Shown: positions 8,128 to 16,753, counted from the stretch's first letter. The stretch is DNA of 63,412 bases from Kribbella antibiotica (GCF_004349055.1 NZ_SMKX01000038.1:1-63412), one strand, 5' to 3'. Notes: generated by a model from the sequence alone, not told the origin. Program-made: numbers and translations.

Positions 8128-8487
8128 TTACCGCTCCAGCGCTGTACGCAACTCGGCCGCCCGCAGAGCGATGCGGTCCCGGCACTCGGTGGTGAGCGGC
8201 AGGTCGAGCAGGGCCGTCGCCTGCAGGTGGGTCATCCCCAGCTCCGCGCGCAACCGTCGTACGGCGGTCGGACGGTCCGCTGCGGCCCCCAGGACCGCAG
8301 CGACCTCGTCCCGGCGCTCGAAAGCAGCCAGTACACCGTCATAGATCTCCAGCTGCGTGTACACCGACCGGTCCGGCTCGGGCATGCTCTGCTCGCTCCC
8401 CTTAACCACCTGGCGCCACAGGGCAGGGACGGTGAGCCGGGCGCGGGTGTAGCGCATGGGCATCGGCTGTGCGTAAGTCATCGTCAT
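8128..8487 (-). CDS. Small protein resembling a coiled-coil fragment of DNA gyrase subunit A
   Basis: A 119-residue protein. Its C-terminal 70 residues (YDGVLAAFERRDEVAAVL, then RRLRAELGMTHLQATALLDL) resemble the segment of GyrA/ParC around the coiled-coil and C-gate, where the family reads like a leucine-rich helix followed by LxEVQAxAILDMxLxxL. None of the catalytic Tyr, winged-helix or beta-pinwheel parts are present. ATG at 8487 is chosen because CGGGA lies eight bases upstream; a second ATG follows six bases later. It could be a small DNA-topology or transcription accessory protein, but that is inference from the resemblance. Confidence 0.6.
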   Translation of the reverse strand: MTMTYAQPMPMRYTRARLTVPALWRQVVKGSEQSMPEPDRSVYTQLEIYDGVLAAFERRDEVAAVLGAAADRPTAVRRLRAELGMTHLQATALLDLPLTTECRDRIALRAAELRTALER

Positions 8488-8515
8488 GATCGGCTCCCGA
8501 GTGCTGTTCTGTGGA

Positions 8516-8917
8516 CTATTTTTGGGCCGCTGCGCGGACTGCACGTGGCGGGCATTGAGTACCTGGCGCGGTCAACGCTTCGAAATGCCAGGGCTCGTTC
8601 TCGTAGGGACGGCAGAGGCCGTAGCGCCAGCCGTTCTTCTCCAGCCACGACGCGGTGGCCGAGGCCAGCAACCGCTGTTGCTCGGCGGTCGGCTTGGTCG
8701 GGGCCTGCGTGGGCTTGCTCGCCTGGAGGGTGGCGGGTGGGCCGGAGACCCCCGAGATCACCGGTTCCTTGTCAGCCTCCGACGAGAAGAACTCGCCCAG
8801 CTGCGTGTGCCAGATCAGAACCGACCCGACCACCGTCACCAGCACGGCCACTCCAGTCACCGACAGCAACCTGGACCGCACGGTACGGCGCGGCCGCGGC
8901 AGAAGCTGTTCGGTCAT
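8516..8917 (-). CDS. Membrane-anchored protein with only the C-terminal part of a VanY-type carboxypeptidase domain
   Basis: A 133-residue protein. It has a short basic N-terminus, one transmembrane helix at about residues 18-40, a Pro/Thr/Ala spacer, then a C-terminal block ATASWLEKNGWRYGLCRPY plus NEPWHFEAL. That block matches the end of VanY/D-Ala-D-Ala carboxypeptidases, including the last zinc-ligand His in EPWHF. The first half of that domain, with the SxHxxGxAxD zinc motif, is absent, so hydrolase activity is unlikely. ATG at 8917 has GAGAGG upstream. It heads the operon with the GyrA-like fragment, 28 bases apart. It may bind peptidoglycan stems or be a remnant. Confidence 0.62.
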   Translation of the reverse strand: MTEQLLPRPRRTVRSRLLSVTGVAVLVTVVGSVLIWHTQLGEFFSSEADKEPVISGVSGPPATLQASKPTQAPTKPTAEQQRLLASATASWLEKNGWRYGLCRPYENEPWHFEALTAPGTQCPPRAVRAAAQK

Positions 8918-9022
8918 GGGTAGAGCCTCTCGGATTTCCTTGGATGCCACATCGGCCCCAGGGACCGTCCTCCGAGCCCACGAGTAGGCCCTGAGTACCA
9001 CATCGGACGCACGGACTCCTCC

Positions 9023-9083
9023 GAAAGTTGGAGACTTTCCGACCGCAGTGACGAAGCGTTACTCATAGTCGACTGACTACTGT
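9023..9083 (+). promoter_or_regulatory. Promoter region of the two-component operon with inverted repeat
   Basis: GAAAGT-N5-ACTTTC (9023-9039) is a perfect six-base inverted repeat in the divergent intergenic region. TACTGT at 9078-9083 is a -10 hexamer seven bases before the ATG at 9091, indicating a leaderless transcript for the kinase gene. The inverted repeat is a candidate site for autoregulation. Confidence 0.45.
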
Positions 9084-9090
9084 GGGCAAC

Positions 9091-10440
9091 ATGACCGCTT
9101 GGCGACGCCTGTCGCAGTTCCAGCAGGATGTGCTGGTGGCTGCCGTTGTCGGCATCGTCTGGTTCGTCGGGCTCGCGTCGATCGACGACAGCTGGCTCCG
9201 GCCGCGCAACCCGATGGTGTCGGCGGTGACCGGCGTTTTCCTGATCGCCACCATCGCCTTCGGCCGCCGGAGCCCGCGGACGACCCTGATCACCGTCGCA
9301 ATCCTCTACCCCCTCGTGTACGCCGCGGTCGGCACCGGCCTGGCCGCCCAGCTCGGGCTGACCATGTTCGGCCAGCCGAGGATCGCCGACGCCGCCCTGC
9401 AGTCCGAGATCCACCTGGCCCCGCTGCTGGTGGCCGGCTACATCGCCGCCTCGAACGGCGTCCGTCGCCTGGTCAGCGGCTTCTTCGCGATGGGCAGCCT
9501 GGCCGGGCTGATGATCGGCCTGCCGACCGTGGTCGCGATCGTGCTGAGCAATGTCGACCGCGCGGTCCTGTACGGCAAGCGGTACGCGACCCTTCCGAGA
9601 GATCTGCAGAGCCTCTACAGCTACGTCAACATCTCCCTGTTCGTCTTCGCCGAGGCCCTGATCTGCGGCATGGTGCTGCTCGGCGCCGACGCCCGCCGGC
9701 GCCGCAAGAACCTGGCGGTCCTGGAGCAGCGCAACGCCGAGCTGGTCCGCCTGCGTGCAGCCGCAGCGGAGCAGGCCGCAGTCGCCGAACGCACCCGGAT
9801 CGCTCGCGACCTGCACGACGTCATCTCCCACCACGTCAGCGCAGTGGTGATCCGGGCCCAGGCCGCGGACCGGGTCGCCGACCAACGACCCGAGGTCCTG
9901 CGCGAGGCGATCCGCTGGATCATTGCCAGCGGCAAGGAAGCGCTGACCGCGATGCGCGAGACAGTCCGGGTCCTCAACGCCGGGCCGGGGACCGAGCCGA
10001 ACGACTCCGGCGGCGGTACGGCGCCAGTTCCCGATCTGGAGGACGTGGCGCGGATGGGCGAGCGGCTCAAGGCAGTCGGGATCGACGTCGCGATGTTCCT
10101 GCCGACCCGGCAGCGGCAGCTCACCACGGCCACCGATCTGACCGCCGTACGGATCATTCAGGAGGCATTGACCAACGTGATGGTGCATGCAAAGGCCACT
10201 GCAGCTCGGGTGACCTGGCAGAGTAGTCCGCAGGGCGAGCTCCTCACCATCGACGACAACGGCAGCGGTGGCCCACCACCGGTGAACGTGCTGGAGACCG
10301 CCCGGCGAAGCGAGAGCGGCCGTGGGAACGGGCTGATCGGGATGCGCGAACGGGCCACAGCGGTCGGCGGCACACTGGCCGTCGCAGCGGGCCCCTTGGG
10401 TGGATGGAGAGTGCAGGCATGGCTGCCGCCGCAGAACTGA
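9091..10440 (+). CDS. Sensor histidine kinase, DesK/NarX (HisKA_3) type
   Basis: A 449-residue membrane sensor kinase. The N-terminal 200 residues hold about six hydrophobic helices with little outside them, suggesting sensing within the membrane. A short coiled coil (LEQRNAELVRLRAAAAEQA) leads to the HisKA_3 motif RIARDLHDVISHHVSA, with phospho-acceptor His242. ATPase motifs are VRIIQEALTNVMVHA (N box), IDDNGSGG (G1) and GRGNGLIGMRERA (G2). It phosphorylates the NarL-type regulator encoded immediately downstream. ATG at 9091 is preferred over GTG at 9082 because a -10 hexamer sits seven bases before it. The signal is unknown. Confidence 0.9.
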   Translation: MTAWRRLSQFQQDVLVAAVVGIVWFVGLASIDDSWLRPRNPMVSAVTGVFLIATIAFGRRSPRTTLITVAILYPLVYAAVGTGLAAQLGLTMFGQPRIADAALQSEIHLAPLLVAGYIAASNGVRRLVSGFFAMGSLAGLMIGLPTVVAIVLSNVDRAVLYGKRYATLPRDLQSLYSYVNISLFVFAEALICGMVLLGADARRRRKNLAVLEQRNAELVRLRAAAAEQAAVAERTRIARDLHDVISHHVSAVVIRAQAADRVADQRPEVLREAIRWIIASGKEALTAMRETVRVLNAGPGTEPNDSGGGTAPVPDLEDVARMGERLKAVGIDVAMFLPTRQRQLTTATDLTAVRIIQEALTNVMVHAKATAARVTWQSSPQGELLTIDDNGSGGPPPVNVLETARRSESGRGNGLIGMRERATAVGGTLAVAAGPLGGWRVQAWLPPQN

Positions 10441-11171
10441 CAGATCAAATCCGGATCCTGGTCGTCGACGACCAGGGCGTGATCCGGATGGGGCTGGCGA
10501 TGATCCTCGACCACGAGCCCGACCTGACCACGGTCGCGCAGGCCGGTGACGGCGCCGAGGCGCTGCGGATGATCGAGCAGTACGACCCCGACGTCGTACT
10601 GATGGACATCCGGATGCCGGTGATGGACGGACTGGTCGCGACCGAGCGCATCACGGCCGCGAACAAGGCGGCTGGGCGGTCGAAGCCCGCCGTACTGGTG
10701 CTGACGACGTTCGACGACGAGGCTTATGTGCTGAGTGCGGTGCGGGCCGGGGCGTCCGGATTCCTGCTCAAGGACACCGATCCGGACCTGCTCGTGGCAG
10801 CCGTCCGCGCTGTGCACCGCGGCGACTCACTGGTCGACCCCGCGTCGACGCGCGTCCTGCTGGAGCGATGCGTCGAGCTCGAACGACAGGTCGGTACGAC
10901 GTCCTCCGCGCCTGCGCAGCCGGATGCGCGCTGGGCCGGCATGCTCAGCCAGCTGAGCGAGCGTGAGCGGGAGATCCTGGTCTGGATGGCCCGCGGCCTG
11001 TCGAACCGCGACCTGGCCAGCAAGCTGTTCGTGAGCGAGACGACGGTGAAGACCCACGTCAGCAGCGTGCTGTCCAAGCTCGGCCTGTCGAGTCGCGTCC
11101 AGGCCGTCGTCGTCGCCTACGAGGCCGGAGTGGTCCGGCCGGGCGAGGCGGAAGTGCGCTGGGAGTCCTAG
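10419..11171 (+). CDS. NarL/FixJ-family response regulator
   Basis: A 250-residue response regulator. The receiver domain has the acidic pair Asp17-Asp18, phospho-acceptor Asp63 in VVLMDIRMP, conserved Thr in VLVLTTFDD and Lys in GFLLKD. The C-terminal LuxR HTH reads LSEREREILVWMARGLSNRD then ETTVKTHVSSVLSKLGL. ATG at 10419 has GGAGAG eight bases upstream and overlaps the end of the kinase gene by 22 bases, so the pair is co-translated. It is expected to regulate target promoters after phosphorylation; targets are unknown but the divergent VanY-like operon is the nearest candidate. Confidence 0.9.
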   Translation: MAAAAELTDQIRILVVDDQGVIRMGLAMILDHEPDLTTVAQAGDGAEALRMIEQYDPDVVLMDIRMPVMDGLVATERITAANKAAGRSKPAVLVLTTFDDEAYVLSAVRAGASGFLLKDTDPDLLVAAVRAVHRGDSLVDPASTRVLLERCVELERQVGTTSSAPAQPDARWAGMLSQLSEREREILVWMARGLSNRDLASKLFVSETTVKTHVSSVLSKLGLSSRVQAVVVAYEAGVVRPGEAEVRWES

Positions 11172-11175
11172 TCCG

Positions 11176-11322
11176 TCACAAGAACAGATAGGCAGCGAGA
11201 GCCGCCACACCAAGCAGTAGTACAACGGTGAGTGATTGGCTGAGCACTGAAGCCTTACGGCGTTCAGGTAAGAAGTCCCCGGTCATATCTTCAAGGATGC
11301 TTGGCGAATCGCCGTCACCCAT
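11176..11322 (-). CDS. Small single-pass membrane peptide (48 aa)
   Basis: A 48-codon open frame reading MGDGDSPSILEDMTGDFLPE, then a basic patch, then a hydrophobic helix SLTVVLLLGVAALAAYLFL at the very C-terminus. This is tail-anchored topology. It is too short for usual gene calling. GC at the third codon position is only about 54 percent and it has a TTA codon, unlike neighbouring genes; that either argues against it or marks atypical origin. No clear SD is visible. It lies between the response-regulator gene and the large receptor-like gene, on the strand of the latter. Confidence 0.4.
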   Translation of the reverse strand: MGDGDSPSILEDMTGDFLPERRKASVLSQSLTVVLLLGVAALAAYLFL

Positions 11323-11358
11323 CGGCCGACAGGATGGTCTTGCCGTCATCCTGAAGGA

Positions 11359-14097
11359 CTAGTCGACCGGGCACCAGCTCGGCGATTCGGACTTCGCACC
11401 ACAGACGATGGTTGCCTTGGGCACAGGTTTTCCACGCTGGAACGTGACGATCGCCACCGGCTTGTTCACCGGCACCCGGCGGCTGACGCTGCCCCCGAAA
11501 TCGATCCGCCCGGTCACCCCCTGGAAGCCGCGTTTGGCGCCGTCCGCGTCGGTGATCGACTGCAGCGCGGACCAGACCGTCCCGCCGTTCACCGCGATAC
11601 TGTCGCGCCGCAAGAAACTGGTCGCGAGCACCACGGCGTACGCCGCGTCGTAGCTCAGCGCAGCGTGACCGTCCAGACTGCGGCCTCGATCGTCGGTCTC
11701 GTACTGGAACATCTCCTCCAGCCGGCCGTAGAAGTCGGCCGACTCCGACGTCGCGTTCTCCAGCAGATCGGGGGCCAGCGACAGCGCGAGGTACTGGAAC
11801 GGGATCGACTGGTTCAGCCGGCTCGTCGCGCGGTCGGCGACGTACTTGGTGACGTCGTCACCACCGATCAGATACGGCGGCTGGGTCCGGCACCGATCCT
11901 GCAGACCACCCACGAACGCCTGGAAGTCCACCTGACCGCGGCCGGCGAAGAACACGATCTCGCCCCGATGGTCGCAGGCGTCCTGACCGGCTTGTGCAGC
12001 GTTCAAACCGGTTCCCTGCGAGCTGTAGGAGACAGCTTCACCAGGGATCCCGACGGCCTGGAACTCCTGCACCAGGTCCTTGGCCAGGTTCTGGCTGTAG
12101 GTGTCGGCCGGGTCGTCGGACTTGTAGACGGTCAGCTTGCGGGCCAGCGCGCGACCGAACGGGTCCTTGCCGGTCTTCTTCAGCCGGTCGTTCACGTAGG
12201 CCGCCGCGACGGCAGCCTCGCGCCGGTTCTGCGGGCTGATCTGCACGTACATCCGGCTGACGTCGACCATCTGGTCCGCGGTCAGCGTGGCAGCAACGGT
12301 CGGCAACCCGACCGCGGCCAGCTTCCGGATCATCGACTGCGTCGACTCGCGGCTCTCATCCAGCCCGACCACCGCCACAATCGACGGATCCTTCGCCGCC
12401 AGCGCGCCGAGCTGCTGGGCCACCCGATCCGCGTGCCGGAACTGCGGCCCGGCGTTCGCGATCAGGACCCGCACGATCGGCTCGTACCGCTGGGCCGGCT
12501 TCTCGAGCTGCACCTTCTGCGCGACCGCCAGCCCGGCCAATTGCTCCCGCTCCGCGGTGAGACCGCCCGCACTCAGCAGCCGGTCGTTCGCCGACGTCAT
12601 GAAGACCAGTGTGATCACCGGCCGCTCCGGCTGCCGCTTACTCAGCTCGACCGTCTGCCAGTTCTGCTCCAGAATCTTGTCCCCGACCGGCCCGAACGAC
12701 AGACTCGGATAGAGCAGCGCATTGGTCCCGTCGGTCACCCCCACGCAGTCCCCGTCGACCTTCGCCACCGATGTGTCCACGGCCTCGAAGAAGAGCCACC
12801 GGAAGCCGTCCCCGCCACAATGCCGCCGATCATCCAGCACGCCGAACCCGGCGTACGTCGCTGCCAGCACAGCCAGCACGGCCCCGATGATCAACCACCC
12901 ACCAGTACGCCGCCGCCACAGCGGCCCCCGCAGCCGCGCGAACTCCGGGCGCTTCTCCGCTTCCATCTTCTGCGGGATCGCCGCGGTGGCGCGCCGGCCG
13001 ACCGCTCGCGGCACCGCTGGGACAGCCTTGCCTGCGATGGGGAAGACCAGCAGCCAGGCGCCGATCCAGCGCCGCAGGCTCTGCTCCATGTGCCGCGTCC
13101 GCCAGGCCGCGATGTCCCGGTCGACTTTGACCTCGCGGGTCTCGATCGCACGCGGCGGAACCTTGCGTCCGATCGTCACCAGCACCAGCGGGTCGAACCG
13201 CAGGGTGTCGTTCCGGACCTCTGCGACCATTCGCACGAGCAGATAGCCGCCGTTGATCCTGCTGATCGGTCCGACCAGCACGATCGGATGGGTGGCCCGG
13301 TGCTTGTGGATCCATTCGACCCGCCGGAAGCCGGACCGCAGGTCCTCCAGGAACGCGTTCACCAGCAGTCCGGCCAACCGCTCCGGGTCTTGCTGGTTCC
13401 GCTTGTCCTCGGTGAGCCGCAGCGCCAGTTCGAACAGGTTGTCGTCGCCGCGTGCCAAGTAAGACTGGTTCCGCAGCCAGCGGTACTGGCCGGACAGCTT
13501 CGGCACCCGACCGCTGTGCCGCAGCCAGAAGTAGGTCGGCAGCAGCCACAGCGTGAGCACCTGAAGCCAGGACGGCAACTGCTGCTGGACACGCCCCCAC
13601 AGGCTGTCTGCGGAGGCTGATCCACCGACAGCCCTCCGATACATCGCCTGGCGCAGATTGCCCTGCTTGAGGGACATCAGCCAGCGCACCAGGTCGTACC
13701 GGGGAAAGTCGTAGCCGCCCGCGTGATTGTCCTTCAGCCCGGCCGTCGCCTGATCGAGGAGTTTGACCAGCTCGCCGACCTCCGCCGTCGACACCGGCTG
13801 GAGCTCCTTGTCCGGCCCCTCGCCCGGCGACTTGTCCACCAGACCGACCAGCACATGCGGCACCTGCAGCTCCGGCGACTTCGCGCCGCCGGGCCGGAGC
13901 CGGTCCGACAACATCCGCAGGACGGCCGGGACCGCCGGCTTGTCCGGCTCTTCCTGCGTCTCCAGGTCGAGCTCGTCCTGGATGCAGGCAAAGATCGGCT
14001 GCGACTCGTCGCCTTTGCGCTGCAGGCTTCCCCTCAGATACACCTGAAACAACGACGCAGCCAGGCGGTTGAACCCGTCCGGCACCTGCACGGCCAT
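11359..14097 (-). CDS. Large membrane protein with cytoplasmic N-domain and extracellular branched-chain-amino-acid-binding (type I PBP) domain
   Basis: A 912-residue protein. Residues 1-390 are soluble and predicted cytoplasmic, with a hydrophobic stretch at 178-193 (LQVLTLWLLPTYFWL) that may touch the membrane. One clear transmembrane helix is at 399-421. Residues 430-905 resemble a LivJ/LivK-type periplasmic binding protein: ITLVFMTSANDRLLSAGG, VRVLIANAGPQ, IVAVVGLDESRES, LPTVAATLTADQM, YVQISPQNRREAAVAAAYV, HAALSYDAAYAVVLAT and FQGVTGRIDFGG. No Walker A is visible in the N-domain. The layout suggests an orphan receptor that senses an outside ligand and signals inward, not a transporter component, since no permease genes are near. 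The N-domain family is not recognised. Confidence 0.8.
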   Translation of the reverse strand: MAVQVPDGFNRLAASLFQVYLRGSLQRKGDESQPIFACIQDELDLETQEEPDKPAVPAVLRMLSDRLRPGGAKSPELQVPHVLVGLVDKSPGEGPDKELQPVSTAEVGELVKLLDQATAGLKDNHAGGYDFPRYDLVRWLMSLKQGNLRQAMYRRAVGGSASADSLWGRVQQQLPSWLQVLTLWLLPTYFWLRHSGRVPKLSGQYRWLRNQSYLARGDDNLFELALRLTEDKRNQQDPERLAGLLVNAFLEDLRSGFRRVEWIHKHRATHPIVLVGPISRINGGYLLVRMVAEVRNDTLRFDPLVLVTIGRKVPPRAIETREVKVDRDIAAWRTRHMEQSLRRWIGAWLLVFPIAGKAVPAVPRAVGRRATAAIPQKMEAEKRPEFARLRGPLWRRRTGGWLIIGAVLAVLAATYAGFGVLDDRRHCGGDGFRWLFFEAVDTSVAKVDGDCVGVTDGTNALLYPSLSFGPVGDKILEQNWQTVELSKRQPERPVITLVFMTSANDRLLSAGGLTAEREQLAGLAVAQKVQLEKPAQRYEPIVRVLIANAGPQFRHADRVAQQLGALAAKDPSIVAVVGLDESRESTQSMIRKLAAVGLPTVAATLTADQMVDVSRMYVQISPQNRREAAVAAAYVNDRLKKTGKDPFGRALARKLTVYKSDDPADTYSQNLAKDLVQEFQAVGIPGEAVSYSSQGTGLNAAQAGQDACDHRGEIVFFAGRGQVDFQAFVGGLQDRCRTQPPYLIGGDDVTKYVADRATSRLNQSIPFQYLALSLAPDLLENATSESADFYGRLEEMFQYETDDRGRSLDGHAALSYDAAYAVVLATSFLRRDSIAVNGGTVWSALQSITDADGAKRGFQGVTGRIDFGGSVSRRVPVNKPVAIVTFQRGKPVPKATIVCGAKSESPSWCPVD

Positions 14098-14171
14098 GTC
14101 CGCTCCCCCAGATCCTCACGGTCGAGGGGACAACGTACCCATTCCGCTGCGCTCCGTCACCGGTACGCAGG

Positions 14172-14516
14172 TCAGAGGTTCGCGAAGAACTCCGTGCGGA
14201 CCTTTTTCGGAACGCACAGCGACCACGCGTCGAGGACCAGCTCCCGCAGCTCGTCGTACTCGATCGCTTCCAGCCGTACGACGATCCACTGGTATCTCTC
14301 GTCGGACTTGCTCGGCGGCAGGAACTTGTCCGGCTCAGACGCCAGCGCGGCGGCCCGTTCCTCGCGCGGGAAGCCGATGCCGATCGTCTGCTCGTCCGGC
14401 GCGACCGCCAGATACACGATGCGGCCGACGCGGAACTTGATCCGGTCCCGCACCAGCGCCTCGTAGCTGCGCGGCAGGTCGGCTGTCGCTGCCCTGATAT
14501 CCGTGAGATCCACCAC
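14172..14516 (-). CDS. MmcQ/YjbR-like DNA-binding-fold protein
   Basis: A protein of about 114 residues of the YjbR/CyaY-like fold. Recognisable family segments are LTDIRAATADLPRSYEALVR, FRVGRIVYLAVAPDEQTIGI, FLPPSKSDERYQWIVVRLE and the final YDELRELVLDAWSLCVPKKV. Members are small, often annotated MmcQ, with a double-wing DNA-binding shape but no firmly established function. The first in-frame start (GTG 14546) would sit inside an inverted repeat in the divergent promoter and adds residues not typical of the family. A GTG pair at 14516/14513 is therefore preferred, with low certainty. Divergent from the esterase operon. Confidence 0.75.
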   Translation of the reverse strand: MVDLTDIRAATADLPRSYEALVRDRIKFRVGRIVYLAVAPDEQTIGIGFPREERAAALASEPDKFLPPSKSDERYQWIVVRLEAIEYDELRELVLDAWSLCVPKKVRTEFFANL

Positions 14517-14540
14517 CTGCCCACGATAAGCCGCTATGGC

Positions 14541-14555
14541 TGACACCTGATGTCA
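14541..14555. promoter_or_regulatory. Inverted repeat TGACA-N5-TGTCA upstream of esterase operon
   Basis: Perfect five-base arms lie in a short divergent region, 26 bases upstream of the esterase ATG. TACCGT at 14569-14574 is a -10 hexamer six bases before that ATG, so the repeat covers the expected -35 zone and could be an operator for a repressor of the esterase/MFS/ATP-grasp operon. No regulator gene lies in the operon. Confidence 0.45.
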
Positions 14556-14580
14556 GTGTTTCCACCGGTACCGTGTGCGG

Positions 14581-15615
14581 ATGTCCAGCGTGGTGAGTGC
14601 CGTTGAAGGGGCTGAGGTGGTGTTCCGCCTCAGCGATCCGGCGCATGCGTTCACGGGGGTGCGGCTGTGGCAGGAGCTGGGCCTGGCCGCCGAACTGCTG
14701 GAGTTCAAGCCAGTCGAGTACGGCTGGGAGCTGCGGCTGGCGCGCCCGTCGGTGCACCGGATGGAGTACCTGTTCGACATCGCCGACCAGGGGATGCGCA
14801 CTGACCCGGCCAACCCCCGGGTGGTCGGTGGCGCGTTCGGGGAGCACTCGTGGCTGCCGCTGCCGGGTTACGTCGAGCCTGCGTGGATCCACGTCGAGCC
14901 GGTCGCGTCCACGCTGACCCCGCTGGTAGTCGACTCCCCAGTCGGACCGATCGACGTACAGGTGTGGGCGCCCGAGGGGATCACACCAGCTTTTGAGCTA
15001 CCGCTGTTGCTGTCGCATGACGGTCCTGAGTTCGCCATGTACGCCGGTCTGACGCACTACGCCGGCGCGATGGTCGCATCGTCCGAGCTGCCGCCGTTCC
15101 GGCTCGCACTGATCCGGCCGACCACGCGGAACCTCTGGTACGCCGCCAATCCGCAGTACGCCGAGGCTCTGACGCAACTGGTGCTTCCGACTGTCCAGGC
15201 GCAGTACAAGAGCAAGCAGCCGGTGCTGATGGGTGCGAGCCTGGGCGCACTGGCCGCCCTGTACGCCGAGTGGCACCACCCGGGCACGTTCGAGGGGCTG
15301 TTCCTCCAGTCCGGGTCGTTCTTCACGCTGGACACCGACCCGCAGGAGGAGTCGCGGTTCGAGTTCTACGCGCAGGTGACCGGCTTCGTCCGCGAGGTGC
15401 TCGCCGCTGGTGCTGCGCCGAGCACACCGGCCGTCGCGATGACTGCGGGCGCCACTGAGGAGAACGTGCACAACAACCGCGTGATGGCTGCACGCCTGGC
15501 CGAGCTCGGACTCCCAGTCGAGTTCGACGAGACCCCGGACATGCACAACTTCACCGCATGGCGTGACGTCCTGGATCCGGACCTGACAGGACTGCTGAAC
15601 CGCGTCTGGGCCTAG
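14581..15615 (+). CDS. Alpha/beta-hydrolase esterase, enterochelin esterase (Fes)-like
   Basis: A 344-residue putative serine esterase. The N-terminal 125 residues form a beta-sandwich-like module (VVFRLSDPAHAFTGVRLWQE, WELRLARPSVHRMEYLFDIAD) as in enterochelin esterases. The catalytic domain has LLLSHDGPEFAMY, nucleophile motif GASLGA, and DMHNFTAWRD with the catalytic His. It lacks a signal peptide, so it acts in the cytoplasm. ATG at 14581 lies six bases after a -10 hexamer, predicting a leaderless message. First gene of a same-strand series with an MFS transporter, a second esterase, an ATP-grasp enzyme and an amidohydrolase. Probable role is hydrolysis or acyl transfer on a metabolite of that pathway; substrate unknown. 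Confidence 0.8.
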   Translation: MSSVVSAVEGAEVVFRLSDPAHAFTGVRLWQELGLAAELLEFKPVEYGWELRLARPSVHRMEYLFDIADQGMRTDPANPRVVGGAFGEHSWLPLPGYVEPAWIHVEPVASTLTPLVVDSPVGPIDVQVWAPEGITPAFELPLLLSHDGPEFAMYAGLTHYAGAMVASSELPPFRLALIRPTTRNLWYAANPQYAEALTQLVLPTVQAQYKSKQPVLMGASLGALAALYAEWHHPGTFEGLFLQSGSFFTLDTDPQEESRFEFYAQVTGFVREVLAAGAAPSTPAVAMTAGATEENVHNNRVMAARLAELGLPVEFDETPDMHNFTAWRDVLDPDLTGLLNRVWA

Positions 15616-15625
15616 TGTCGAGCGG

Positions 15626-16753
15626 GTGGTTAAAACACTCGCTGGGTTCGGAGCGTTCGGTCTGTTCTGGGGTGCATGGGGTGCTGCGCTGCCCGCTGTG
15701 AAGGCTGAGGCTGGTGTCACCGACGCTCAGTTGGGCGGTGCGCTGCTGATGGTCGGACTGGGTGCGCTGTGCTCGATGCGGTTCACCGGCTATCTGATCG
15801 ACCGCTTCGGCGGAGTGGTGCTCCCAGTGACCGTGCTGCTGTTCGCAGCGTGCGGTGTGCTGCCCGCACTCGCCGGATCGGCCGTCGCCCTCGGCGCTGC
15901 GCTCTTTCTGCTCGGCGCTACCTCGGGGGCCACCGATGTGGCCGTCAACGCCACCGGGTCCGCGGCTGAGGCCTCGAGCGGCAAACCGCTGATGAACCTC
16001 GCTCACGGGCTGTTCTCAATCGCAGTAGTGGTCTCAAGCCTCGGTACGGCGGGCCTGCGCGCGGCAGGTGCCGGTGCGTTACCAGTGCTCGGCGGAGTCG
16101 CCGTACTGATCGCCGTACTGGTCGCTGTGGTCTTGGCGCCGGGTTCCACGCGCATCAAGCCGGTGGTGGCTCAGAAGGCCCCTCGCAGGCTTGAGCCCGC
16201 GCTGATGGTGTTCGGCGGTCTCTGCGCCCTCGCCTTCGTCGTCGAGAACGCCTGGCAGAGCTGGAGCGCCGTACACCTCGACACCACTCTCGGCGCTGCA
16301 CCTGCTCTCGCCTCCAGCGCACCGGCTGTTTTCGCCGCCGCTGCGGCCACCGGACGGATCAGCGGCAACGCTCTGCTGCGCCTCCTCAAGCCCGCGCAGC
16401 TCCTGGTCGCCGGAGGCCTCATCGCCGCCCTCGGCAGCGCCCTGGCCGCTCTCGCCGGCAGCCCCTGGCTCGCCCTGGTCGGTATCGCCATCGCAGGCCT
16501 CGGTACGTCGGTCTGTGCGCCAACCATCATCAGCATGGCCGGCGCCTGGGCCGGACCTGAGCGCCGCGCGAGCGCGATCTCCACCGTCACCACCATCGCG
16601 TACCTGGGCTTCCTCCTCGGCCCCGCACTGGTCGGCGCCGCATCCAGCGTCTGGTCGTTGCCAACGGCACTCGCTGGAGTCGCCGTACTGGCTGTAGTCG
16701 TCGCAGCGCTCGGTCCGGTGGCAGGACGCGCTGAGACAAAGCATGCGAGGTAA
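15626..16753 (+). CDS. MFS transporter
   Basis: A 375-residue major facilitator superfamily protein with about eleven to twelve hydrophobic helices. It begins LAGFGAFGLFWGAWGAALPA. An MFS motif A-like loop, MRFTGYLIDRFGG, lies between helices 2 and 3, and the second half repeats the pattern (ALRLLKPAQLLVAGGL type loop, then GLGTSVCAPTIISMAG). GTG start with a short purine-rich upstream stretch. It lies ten bases after the first esterase and 53 before the second, in the same direction. Likely exports or imports the compound handled by the adjacent esterases and ATP-grasp ligase; direction unknown. Confidence 0.85.
   Translation: MVKTLAGFGAFGLFWGAWGAALPAVKAEAGVTDAQLGGALLMVGLGALCSMRFTGYLIDRFGGVVLPVTVLLFAACGVLPALAGSAVALGAALFLLGATSGATDVAVNATGSAAEASSGKPLMNLAHGLFSIAVVVSSLGTAGLRAAGAGALPVLGGVAVLIAVLVAVVLAPGSTRIKPVVAQKAPRRLEPALMVFGGLCALAFVVENAWQSWSAVHLDTTLGAAPALASSAPAVFAAAAATGRISGNALLRLLKPAQLLVAGGLIAALGSALAALAGSPWLALVGIAIAGLGTSVCAPTIISMAGAWAGPERRASAISTVTTIAYLGFLLGPALVGAASSVWSLPTALAGVAVLAVVVAALGPVAGRAETKHAR

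Noticed and set aside
11665..13620. A 651-codon open frame on the plus strand
   Set aside because: It is antisense to the 912-residue receptor-like gene, is extremely rich in Arg/Pro/His, and has no recognisable domain. High GC in the real gene's third positions keeps the antisense frame open.
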